From Flavobacteriales bacterium (GTDB taxonomy: Bacteria; Bacteroidota; Bacteroidia; Flavobacteriales; Weeksellaceae): a stretch of 19,394 bases of DNA. Both the position numbers and the translations under genes were made by a program. The first letter of the stretch is position 1; every line of letters starts with the position of its first letter. The stretch is taken from the NCBI GenBank assembly GCA_900770875.1, contig CAAGLV010000151.1:1-19394 (forward strand), written 5' to 3'. The notes beneath the pieces were generated by a model. It did no database searches. It had not been told where the DNA came from and worked only from the letters and a program-made list of their open reading frames with translations. Below, piece after piece: positions 13,407-19,394 of the stretch.

Positions 13407-13874
13407 ATGAATTTAGCAGACGATTCAAGAATTTGGATTTTTCAGGCCAATCGTAAATTTTCGACTGAAGAAAAAGATACAATTATATCAAAATTAAAAC
13501 ATTTTATTGCAGATTGGAATGCACACGGAGCAGCTTTATTAGCTGATTTCGATTTACCATATGATCAATTTATTGTAGTAGGTGTAGACGAAAATCAAGC
13601 AGCTGCAAGTGGATGTTCTATCGATAAATTAACTAAAATTATGCGCGAGTTAGATGCCGAATATAATTTTGAGTTTTTAAATAGAATGCTAGTCGCTTAC
13701 GAGCAAAACGAAGAAATTAAAATCGAAAAATTACCGACTTTTAAAAAGAATGTAAAAGAAGGTTTAATTAAAGATGTAAATGTATTTAATAATGGGATAG
13801 CTAAATTATCCGAATTTAAAACTTCTTGGATTTTACCATTAGAGCAAAGTTGGGCAAAGACTTTATTAAATTAA
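13407..13874 (+). CDS. Conserved Bacteroidota protein of unknown function (155 aa)
   Basis: This is a soluble, mixed alpha/beta protein without signal peptide or membrane segment. Homologues in flavobacterial genomes are, from memory, often named ABC transporter ATPase. I see no Walker A (GxxxxGKS/T), Walker B or ABC signature in the translation, so that name should not be carried over. Visible features are an N-terminal RIWIFQANR strand (8-16), one cysteine (in SGCSIDKL) and a hydrophobic C-terminal SWILPLEQSW segment. It has its own -7 element and terminator, so it is a stand-alone gene. Its position between the HdrC/HdrB-like pair and lemA gives no functional hint. Confidence 0.8.
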   Translation: MNLADDSRIWIFQANRKFSTEEKDTIISKLKHFIADWNAHGAALLADFDLPYDQFIVVGVDENQAAASGCSIDKLTKIMRELDAEYNFEFLNRMLVAYEQNEEIKIEKLPTFKKNVKEGLIKDVNVFNNGIAKLSEFKTSWILPLEQSWAKTLLN

Positions 13875-13895
13875 CATTAAATTTTTATCAGATAT

Positions 13896-13927
13896 AAGCC
13901 GTACTTTTTAAGCACGGCTTTATTTTT
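13896..13927 (+). terminator. Terminator after the 155-residue protein gene
   Basis: Stem AAGCCGT / ACGGCTT (13896-13902 with 13914-13920) with an 11-nt loop is followed by TATTTTT. It lies 21 nt after the stop codon. Its T tract is also the start of the lemA -7 element. Confidence 0.8.
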
Positions 13928-13928
13928 G
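13921..13928 (+). promoter_or_regulatory. -7 promoter element of lemA-TPM-TPM, inside the preceding U-tract
   Basis: TATTTTTG matches TAnnTTTG exactly and begins at the first base after the terminator stem, 39 nt before the lemA ATG. The same bases would serve as the U-tract of the upstream terminator. Confidence 0.5.
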
Positions 13929-13967
13929 TAATATTGTGAAATAGAAATTAAATACTAAAATTAAGAT

Positions 13968-14588
13968 ATGAAAAACAAAGGATGTTTAATTGGTGGTGGA
14001 ATTTTAGCTGCCATTGCAATGATTGTAGTTATTTGTGCTTTTTGGTTTGTAGGACGTTATAATTCTATTGTTCCAATGGAAGAAGGTGTAAAATCACAAT
14101 GGGGAAATGTTGAAAATACATATCAAAAACGTGCTGATATGGTAGATCAATTAGTTGGTACCGTAAAAGGAGCAAAAGATTTCGAAAAATCAACATTAAC
14201 AGACGTTATCGAAGCACGTGCTAAAGCTACATCAACACAAATTAACATCGATGATGCCTCTCAATTAACCGAAGAAAATATTGCGCGTTTTCAACAAGCA
14301 CAAGATCAGTTAGGAGGAGCATTAAGCCGTTTATTAGTTTCGGTTGAACGTTATCCAGAATTAAAAGCAAATCAAAACTTCTTAAACTTACAAGCTTCTA
14401 TCGAAAGTATGGAACAAGAAATTTTATTTGAGCGTAAAAAATATAACGAAGCAGCAGAAGGATATAATGCTTACATTAAAAAAATACCAAATAACTTTAT
14501 TGCTTCGTTCGGAGGATTTAAAGATAAAGGCTATTTTAAAGCAGCTGCTGGAACAGAAAATGCACCTAAAGTAGATTTTTCTAACTAA
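13968..14588 (+). CDS. lemA: LemA family membrane protein
   Basis: This is a conserved inner-membrane protein of unclear molecular role. The 206 residues show the classic LemA layout: one N-terminal membrane helix (about 7-28) followed by a long helical bundle. Family landmarks are NVENTYQKRADMVDQLV (47-63), TVKG (65-68), SVERYPELKANQNF (125-138) and ERKKYNEAAEGYN (155-167). The segment between about 66 and 120 has no gap relative to what I expect of the family. It is first in a lemA-TPM-TPM run; the next ATG comes one base after its stop, so translation is probably coupled. LemA beside TPM-domain genes is a recurrent bacterial arrangement and suggests a joint membrane function. Confidence 0.95.
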   Translation: MKNKGCLIGGGILAAIAMIVVICAFWFVGRYNSIVPMEEGVKSQWGNVENTYQKRADMVDQLVGTVKGAKDFEKSTLTDVIEARAKATSTQINIDDASQLTEENIARFQQAQDQLGGALSRLLVSVERYPELKANQNFLNLQASIESMEQEILFERKKYNEAAEGYNAYIKKIPNNFIASFGGFKDKGYFKAAAGTENAPKVDFSN

Positions 14589-14589
14589 G

Positions 14590-15030
14590 ATGGGAAAAAA
14601 AGAAAACAAATTTCTTTCTAAAAAACAAGAACAGTTAATTATAGCTGCAATACAAGCTGCAGAAAAAAATACAAGTGGAGAGATTCGAGTTCATATTGAA
14701 TTCGAATCTTCTGCTGATCATTTTCAGAAAGCACTAGATGTTTTTTATCAATTAGAAATGCATCAAACCAAAGAAAGAAATGCGGTGTTGTTTCATTTAG
14801 CTCCAAATCATCATCATTTTACAATTATTGGTGATATTGGGATAGATCAAGTTACACCAACTGATTTTTGGGAGAATATTAAAAACGAAGTAATTAATCA
14901 TTTTAAAAAAGATCAATTTGTAGAGGGTCTTTGTAAAGGAATAGAAATGACTGGAAGTGCTTTAAAAGTATATTTTCCTTATCAAAAAGACGATATAAAC
15001 GAATTACCAGATGAAATTAGCTACAGTTAA
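14590..15030 (+). CDS. Soluble TPM-domain protein
   Basis: The TPM domain (TPM_phosphatase, named for TLP18.3, Psb32 and MOLO-1) is found in thylakoid and bacterial proteins. The 146 residues are almost entirely one TPM domain (about 14-128), with TSGEIRVHIE (28-37) and the GDIGIDQVTPTDFW stretch (81-94). Unlike its downstream partner it has no signal peptide, membrane helix or glycine-rich tail, so it should be cytoplasmic. The last 20 bases of the gene overlap the start of the next TPM gene in another frame, implying translational coupling. The phosphatase activity reported for a plant relative cannot be assumed here. Confidence 0.87.
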   Translation: MGKKENKFLSKKQEQLIIAAIQAAEKNTSGEIRVHIEFESSADHFQKALDVFYQLEMHQTKERNAVLFHLAPNHHHFTIIGDIGIDQVTPTDFWENIKNEVINHFKKDQFVEGLCKGIEMTGSALKVYFPYQKDDINELPDEISYS

Positions 15031-15805
15031 AAAATTTTTGCTTTTCTTTTTTATAGGGCTTGTTTCATTAGTTGCACAAACTCCATATGAATTAGTTGAA
15101 TTAAAGAATCCGCCAAAACAATTGGTGCAAGATTATGCCCATATTTTCGATGCACACCAGCGCGAAGCACTCGAAAATAAATTGGTGGCTTATAACGATT
15201 CAACATCAACTCAAATTTTAGTTTTAACAGTAGAATCATTGGACGGTTATCCGTTGGAAATGTTTGCAAACGAAATTGGAGAAAAATGGGGTGTTGGACA
15301 AAAAGGAAAAGACAACGGAATTGTAATGGTCTTAAGTAAAAACGACCGTAAAATTACAATTCGTACCGGTTATAGCGCGCAAATTCATTTACCACCAACC
15401 ATTAATAAATCGATTATCGATCAGGTTATAATTCCATATTTTAAAGAAGGGAATTATGCTGGTGGTATTGATGCTGGTGTAAATGCAATAATGGAAGCAT
15501 TGGCTGGAAAATATAAGGCTGAACCTAAAGAAGCTGAAAATCAAGTTGATTTTGTAATCATTTTTATATTCATTGTATTGTTTATTCTGATCGTTTTTAT
15601 TTCAAAAAATAAAGGATCAGGTGGCGGAGGATCGGGCGGACGCAGAGATCGCAGCGTATTAGATGATATTATTTTAATGAATACGGGACGCTCTATCTTT
15701 GGAGGAGGTTTTGGTTCGGGAAGTGGTGGATCATCTAGCGGTGGAGGTTTCGGTGGCTTTGGCGGCGGAAGCTTTGGCGGCGGAGGTGCATCAGGAAGTT
15801 GGTAA
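15011..15805 (+). CDS. Secreted/membrane TPM-domain protein with glycine-rich tail (YgcG type)
   Basis: This is an exported membrane protein of the YgcG/TPM family, function unresolved. In its 264 residues a signal peptide (1-22, ends LVAQ) leads to a TPM domain (about 38-165, with DYAHIFDAHQREALENKL and GKDNGIVMVLSKNDRKITIRTG landmarks). A membrane helix follows (about 179-198), then a low-complexity Gly/Ser/Phe tail (201-264) ending in GASGSW. The order signal, TPM, helix, Gly-rich tail is diagnostic of the YgcG group. It overlaps the soluble TPM gene by 20 nt and is the last gene of the lemA unit; a perfect 12-bp hairpin terminator follows 15 nt after the stop. Confidence 0.92.
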   Translation: MKLATVKKFLLFFFIGLVSLVAQTPYELVELKNPPKQLVQDYAHIFDAHQREALENKLVAYNDSTSTQILVLTVESLDGYPLEMFANEIGEKWGVGQKGKDNGIVMVLSKNDRKITIRTGYSAQIHLPPTINKSIIDQVIIPYFKEGNYAGGIDAGVNAIMEALAGKYKAEPKEAENQVDFVIIFIFIVLFILIVFISKNKGSGGGGSGGRRDRSVLDDIILMNTGRSIFGGGFGSGSGGSSSGGGFGGFGGGSFGGGGASGSW

Positions 15806-15820
15806 GACTTAAAAATATAT

Positions 15821-15854
15821 AATCCAGATTGAGTTTATCAATCTGGATTTTTTT
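15821..15854 (+). terminator. Rho-independent terminator of lemA-TPM-TPM
   Basis: A perfect 12-bp stem (AATCCAGATTGA with TCAATCTGGATT, 5-nt loop GTTTA) is followed by a T run. It lies 15 nt after the second TPM stop. Confidence 0.93.
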
Positions 15855-15867
15855 ATAGCTTAATAAT

Positions 15868-15875
15868 TATCTTTA
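15868..15875 (+). promoter_or_regulatory. Weak -7 element candidate for dgt
   Basis: TATCTTTA matches TAnnTTTG except at the final base. It lies 22 nt before the dgt ATG, the same spacing as several exact matches in this window, and after a strong terminator, so a promoter is needed here. Confidence 0.35.
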
Positions 15876-15897
15876 ATTTCGTTTATTATTTTAAAAT

Positions 15898-17265
15898 ATG
15901 AATCAATTAAACCATATATATACCAACCAACGTAGTAATAGCAACGATACAGCTGATGCAAGATCCGAGTATCAACGCGATTACGATCGTATTATTTTTT
16001 CGTCGGCATTTAGACGATTACAAAATAAAACACAAGTTTTCCCATTACCCGGTAGTGTTTTTGTACACAATCGTTTAACCCATTCGTTAGAAGTTTCTTC
16101 GGTTGGACGTTCGATGGGAAATTTGGTTGGGAAATTTATTTCTGAGAATTATAACTTAACCGATGCATCGCACGAGTTTTATAATTACAGTTTACACGAT
16201 GTAATTTCGGCAGCTTGTTTGTGTCATGATATTGGTAATCCTGCTTTTGGGCATTCGGGTGAAGATGCGATTGCGTCGTATTTTGATCGACACGAAGCTG
16301 AGTTGAAAGTATTTTTTACAGAAGCCGAATGGGCTGATTTAATTAATTTTGAAGGAAATGCCAATGCCATCCGAATTTTAACGCAACAGCAAAACGGAAA
16401 ATCGGAAGGAGGTTTACGTTTAACGTATTCTACTTTGGCTGCAATCGCAAAATATCCGTGCGAATCGGTTGCGCGAGATAAATCGATTTTACATCGTAAA
16501 AAGTTTGGATTTTTTCAGGCACAAAAAGAAACATTTAAAACCATTGCCGAAAAAACAAATATGATTTTAGAATCAGATGCTCCGATTATCTATAAACGTC
16601 ATCCGTTTGTGTGGTTGGTAGAAGCTGCCGACGATATTTGTTATAATATTATTGATGTAGAAGATTCTCAACGTTTAGGGATTATCGATCACGATAAATG
16701 TAAACGCTTATTTTTAAATTTAATCGAATCGTTAAATCAGGATCAAATCGATCAAACTAAAATTAATCTAAAATCGATTTCGGATAAAAATGATAGAATT
16801 GCTTATTTACGCGCAAAATCAATTAATTTATTAACGCATAAATCGGTAGAAGTTTATCAAAATAATTTCGAAGCTATTTTAAAAGGCGAATTTAAAACGG
16901 CTTTATTAGATATTATTAAAGATGAAACGGTAAACGAAACAAAAAAAGTTTTAACCGAAATTCAACGTTTTTCGCGCGAAAATATTTATAATCATCGTTC
17001 GGTTTTAGAGATTGAAAATGCGGGTTATAATGTAATGTCGGAATTACTTTCGCAATTTATTCCACCGATTTTAAAAGATGAAGCCGATCGTAAAAATTTC
17101 GAGAAAAAAGCACTTCGTTTAGTTCCGAATCAGTTTTTATATGAGAAAGGAACTAAATATCAAAAAGTGATGGGAATTTTAGATTATGTTTCGGGAATGA
17201 CAGATAATTACGCAACAGAATTATATCGTCGTATAAAAGGAATTGAAGTTGGAATGACGATTTAA
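15898..17265 (+). CDS. dgt: dGTP triphosphohydrolase (dGTPase, HD domain)
   Basis: This enzyme hydrolyses dGTP, and possibly other dNTPs, to nucleoside and triphosphate, trimming dNTP pools. The 455 residues carry an HD domain in the dGTPase arrangement: DRIIFSSAFRRLQNKTQVFP (30-49), H62 in LTHSLEV, H110-D111 in LCHDIGNPAFGHSG, and D246 in EAADDICYN as the remaining metal ligand. FEGNANAIRI (151-160) and LRLTYSTLAAIAKYP (173-187) are typical of dGTPases and argue against other HD phosphohydrolases. It is first in a two-gene unit with the GNAT gene, 26 nt apart. Confidence 0.95.
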   Translation: MNQLNHIYTNQRSNSNDTADARSEYQRDYDRIIFSSAFRRLQNKTQVFPLPGSVFVHNRLTHSLEVSSVGRSMGNLVGKFISENYNLTDASHEFYNYSLHDVISAACLCHDIGNPAFGHSGEDAIASYFDRHEAELKVFFTEAEWADLINFEGNANAIRILTQQQNGKSEGGLRLTYSTLAAIAKYPCESVARDKSILHRKKFGFFQAQKETFKTIAEKTNMILESDAPIIYKRHPFVWLVEAADDICYNIIDVEDSQRLGIIDHDKCKRLFLNLIESLNQDQIDQTKINLKSISDKNDRIAYLRAKSINLLTHKSVEVYQNNFEAILKGEFKTALLDIIKDETVNETKKVLTEIQRFSRENIYNHRSVLEIENAGYNVMSELLSQFIPPILKDEADRKNFEKKALRLVPNQFLYEKGTKYQKVMGILDYVSGMTDNYATELYRRIKGIEVGMTI

Positions 17266-17291
17266 TTATTATAAAATAAAAAACTACTACC

Positions 17292-17744
17292 ATGCAAAAT
17301 ACAATAATTAGACAGGCAAGAAAAGAAGATTGTCCTCAGATTTTAGAATTAATAAAAGAATTAGCATTATACGAAAAAGCACCAGATGAGGTTACTGTAA
17401 CTTTAACAGAAATGGAAGCTTGCGGCTTTGGAGATAAACCAGTTTGGGGCGCTTTGGTTGCAGAAGTTAACGATAAAATTGTAGGAATTGCGTTGCATTA
17501 CGATCGTTATTCGACTTGGAAAGGAAGAAGATTATATTTAGAAGATTTAATTGTTACCGAGAAAATGCGAGGAGCAGGAATTGGTAAATTATTATTAGAC
17601 GAATTAATTTTGTTTGCGAAAGAAAATAAATACAACGGAATGGTTTGGCAAGTGCTAGATTGGAACGAGCCTGCGATTAATTTTTATAAAAAATACAATG
17701 CCGAATTTGATGCCGGTTGGCTAAATGTTTCGGTTTCGTTTTAA
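17292..17744 (+). CDS. GNAT acetyltransferase, spermidine/spermine acetyltransferase-like
   Basis: This is an acetyl-CoA-dependent N-acetyltransferase. The 150 residues form one GNAT fold with acetyl-CoA motif A R93-G-A-G-I-G-K (MRGAGIGKLL). Beyond that it resembles the diamine acetyltransferase SSAT/SAT2 group: ACGFGDKPVW (43-52), YSTWKGRRLYLEDL (73-86) and VLDWNEPAINFYKKYNAE (121-138) match landmarks of the eukaryotic enzymes. Substrates of that group include polyamines (SSAT) and thialysine (SAT2); which applies here cannot be read from sequence. Positioned 26 nt after dgt without a promoter motif and before a bidirectional terminator. Confidence 0.88.
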   Translation: MQNTIIRQARKEDCPQILELIKELALYEKAPDEVTVTLTEMEACGFGDKPVWGALVAEVNDKIVGIALHYDRYSTWKGRRLYLEDLIVTEKMRGAGIGKLLLDELILFAKENKYNGMVWQVLDWNEPAINFYKKYNAEFDAGWLNVSVSF

Positions 17745-17753
17745 ATGATAAAC

Positions 17754-17789
17754 AAAAAAACTCGATTCTTACGAATCGAGTTTTTTTTT
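17754..17789. terminator. Bidirectional terminator between the GNAT gene and rodA
   Basis: A perfect palindromic stem CTCGATTC / GAATCGAG with a TTAC loop is flanked by A7 on the left and T9 on the right, giving a U-tract in both directions. It fits the convergent genes that end at 17744 and 17817. Confidence 0.92.
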
Positions 17790-17816
17790 GAGTAAAATAT
17801 AAATGAAAGATGATTT

Positions 17817-19361
17817 TTAAATCAAACTTTGATTTTGTTTATAATTAATGATTAAGAATATCCCAATTAAAATGGTAAATCCCCAAAGCGAACTTCCTCC
17901 GTAACTAAAAAATGGTAACGGAATACCAACGGTAGGGAATAAGCCCATTACCATGGCGATATTAATAAAATAGTGGAAGAATAAAATGGCTGCCACAGAA
18001 TAGCCATAAAATCGGGCAAATCTGTTTTTTTGTTTTTCGGCAATGTAAAATAATCGTCCAACAAATAAAGCGTAAACAATTACTAAACCAACGCTACCAA
18101 CAAATCCCCATTCTTCTCCAACCGTACAAAAAATATAATCGGTCCATTGTTCGGGTACAAATCGACCACGTTTAATTGTTCCTTCGTTGTATCCTTTTCC
18201 TAATAATTCTCCCGAACCGATAGCTGTTTTAGAATATAATAAATTATAACCTGATGTATCACGATATTTTGCTTCACCTTCGTATAAAACCATTACACGC
18301 TCTTTTTGGTGAGTTGGTAATTTTTCGAAGATTACAGGCGAAATAAAACTAATAATACTTGCAAATAATAATACAACAACCGAAGTAATAATACTAATTG
18401 TCATAACATTAGCTGCAACACCCGATTGTAATTTAAAAGGAGATGAGTTATTTTCTCTTTCGTATGATAATTTCATGATTATAACTGGTATAATCGAAAT
18501 AAGAGCTCCAAATCCTCCAAATAATAACGTATTAAAGAAGATAGGTTCTTCGAAAAATAAAGCATTATTTGGGAATAAATGTCCAAAACCTAATCTGGTT
18601 TCTTCGCTTAAATTGGCAATAGCATAAGCTGCTGCAATTAATAAAATAAAGAACGAAAATAAACCGATTAATGTTCCATAACAAGCATCTTCAAACTCTT
18701 TATTGTAATTAAAAGATAAAGCTAATAAAGTACAAACAAGTACAATAAAACCAAATACTAAAAGTACATAGAATGGAATTTGAACAATCGAAATTAAAAA
18801 TATAACGAGTGCAATAATTGGAGTTAAAATAACCCAAGGTTTAAATCCTTCGCGATATAATGGAATTGAAAGCGAACAGAAAATAATAACCGAACCTAAA
18901 TCGGGTTGCATTAAAATAAGCGCAATTGGAATAATTACAACTAATGCTATTTTACTTAAAAACGAAATGTCGTTAAGATTGGCATTGGAGTGATTAACAA
19001 AATTGGCAATTAATAACGAAGTTCCGATTTTAGCAAACTCGGCAGGCTGTAAAGATACAGGCCCAAAACTATACCAAGCTTTGGCTCCATTAATTTCTTT
19101 ACCGATAACTAAAACTCCGACGAGTAATAGTACAGAAATACAATAAATAACAGGGGAATAGGTTTCGAAAAAATTACGATTATTTCCGCTAATAATTATT
19201 AATCCTAAAATCATAACCATACCAAGGCTAAACCAAATAATTTGTTTTATACCTCGCTCGGGATCTACACTATATACGTTCATGATTCCAAAGATTAATA
19301 GAATCAACCCAAGGATGATTACTATCCAATCAATTCCTTGAAACAATCTGTTTTGGCTCAA
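17817..19361 (-). CDS. rodA: Peptidoglycan glycosyltransferase RodA (extended form)
   Basis: This is a SEDS-family lipid II polymerase of the elongation machinery, working with PBP2. SEDS landmarks are present: NGAKAWY (91-97), QPAEFAK (105-111), MQPDLGS (151-157), GYNLLYSKTAIGSGELLGKGY (371-391), FVPEQWTDYIFCTVGEEWGF (401-420, D408 aligns with the catalytic Asp, E. coli D262) and PLPFFSYGGSSL (481-492). At 514 residues it is much longer than E. coli RodA (370) and the roughly 420 I expect of flavobacteria. The excess lies between MQPDLGS and VPEQ, where about five membrane helices stand (about 174-193, 196-218, 228-250, 274-296, 317-343). The start is TTG 19361; TTG 19346 is an alternative. 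No suitable ATG exists. Confidence 0.93.
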   Translation of the reverse strand: MSQNRLFQGIDWIVIILGLILLIFGIMNVYSVDPERGIKQIIWFSLGMVMILGLIIISGNNRNFFETYSPVIYCISVLLLVGVLVIGKEINGAKAWYSFGPVSLQPAEFAKIGTSLLIANFVNHSNANLNDISFLSKIALVVIIPIALILMQPDLGSVIIFCSLSIPLYREGFKPWVILTPIIALVIFLISIVQIPFYVLLVFGFIVLVCTLLALSFNYNKEFEDACYGTLIGLFSFFILLIAAAYAIANLSEETRLGFGHLFPNNALFFEEPIFFNTLLFGGFGALISIIPVIIMKLSYERENNSSPFKLQSGVAANVMTISIITSVVVLLFASIISFISPVIFEKLPTHQKERVMVLYEGEAKYRDTSGYNLLYSKTAIGSGELLGKGYNEGTIKRGRFVPEQWTDYIFCTVGEEWGFVGSVGLVIVYALFVGRLFYIAEKQKNRFARFYGYSVAAILFFHYFINIAMVMGLFPTVGIPLPFFSYGGSSLWGFTILIGIFLIINYKQNQSLI

Positions 19362-19394
19362 TACTATCTTTCTTTACGGGTTCTATATATAATC
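19330..19394 (-). CDS. Possible C-terminal tail of the gene upstream of rodA (PBP2 candidate)
   Basis: Read leftward from the right edge, one frame stays open for about 20 codons (LYIEPVKKDS..., ending VSRN) and stops at 19330, overlapping the rodA start by 32 nt. A Lys/Pro/Glu-rich tail of this kind suits the end of penicillin-binding protein 2 (mrdA), the usual neighbour upstream of rodA in Bacteroidota. A second frame ends earlier, at 19364 (IIYRTRKER), just before the TTG, and could equally be the real tail. Too little is visible to decide. Confidence 0.35.
   Translation of the reverse strand, partial: LYIEPVKKDSIEPKQIVSRN

Noticed and set aside
15610..15804. GGN-rich repetitive DNA at the end of the second TPM gene
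   Set aside because: It encodes the glycine-rich tail normal for YgcG-type proteins.

Overview
The window looks like chromosomal core sequence from a member of the Bacteroidota, most likely Flavobacteriia. It is AT-rich, and upstream of many genes there is the Bacteroidota -7 promoter element TAnnTTTG in place of a sigma70 -35/-10 pair. Protein families also fit: a large cysteine-free LptD, an MCE protein of the Bacteroidota type, and a paired HdrC/HdrB-like iron-sulfur set. A Weeksellaceae-type genome (Empedobacter or Weeksella relatives) is a guess from overall impression only. I see no rRNA, tRNA, CRISPR array, insertion sequence, prophage or integrase.

Left half, mostly minus strand. Position 1-545 is the N-terminal part of trigger factor (tig). 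Next, read leftward, are three apparent transcription units. accB-accC (748-2606) encodes biotin carboxyl carrier protein and biotin carboxylase, with its own -7 element and terminator. yceD-rpmF (2733-3549) encodes a DUF177 ribosome-assembly protein and ribosomal protein L32, again with promoter and terminator. lptD-ridA-(4-TM protein)-pdxA (3624-8253) couples lipopolysaccharide (LPS) export to vitamin B6 synthesis and 2-aminoacrylate detoxification.

The divergent point is the short gap 8254-8280. To its right, on the plus strand, are a secreted N-acetylmuramoyl-L-alanine amidase (8281-9588) and an MlaD-type MCE lipid-transport protein (9641-10594). LptD, the amidase and the MCE protein make this an outer-envelope block. 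They are followed by a membrane HdrC-like protein with two 4Fe-4S clusters (10630-11958), a small HAD-fold hydrolase (12036-12470) and an HdrB-like CCG-domain protein (12508-13299), closed by a terminator. Then come a 155-residue conserved protein of unknown function (13407-13874), a lemA-TPM-TPM operon (13968-15805), dgt plus a spermidine/spermine acetyltransferase-like GNAT gene (15898-17744), a shared bidirectional terminator, and convergent rodA (17817-19361). A probable tail of the preceding gene, perhaps PBP2, overlaps rodA at the right edge.

No wholly new system stands out. The points most worth a second look are: a RodA enlarged by extra transmembrane segments; non-ATG starts for lptD, rodA and the MCE gene; an HAD gene embedded in an uncharacterised HdrC/HdrB-like redox pair; a terminator whose U-tract doubles as the -7 element of lemA; and the absence of fabH between rpmF and accB.
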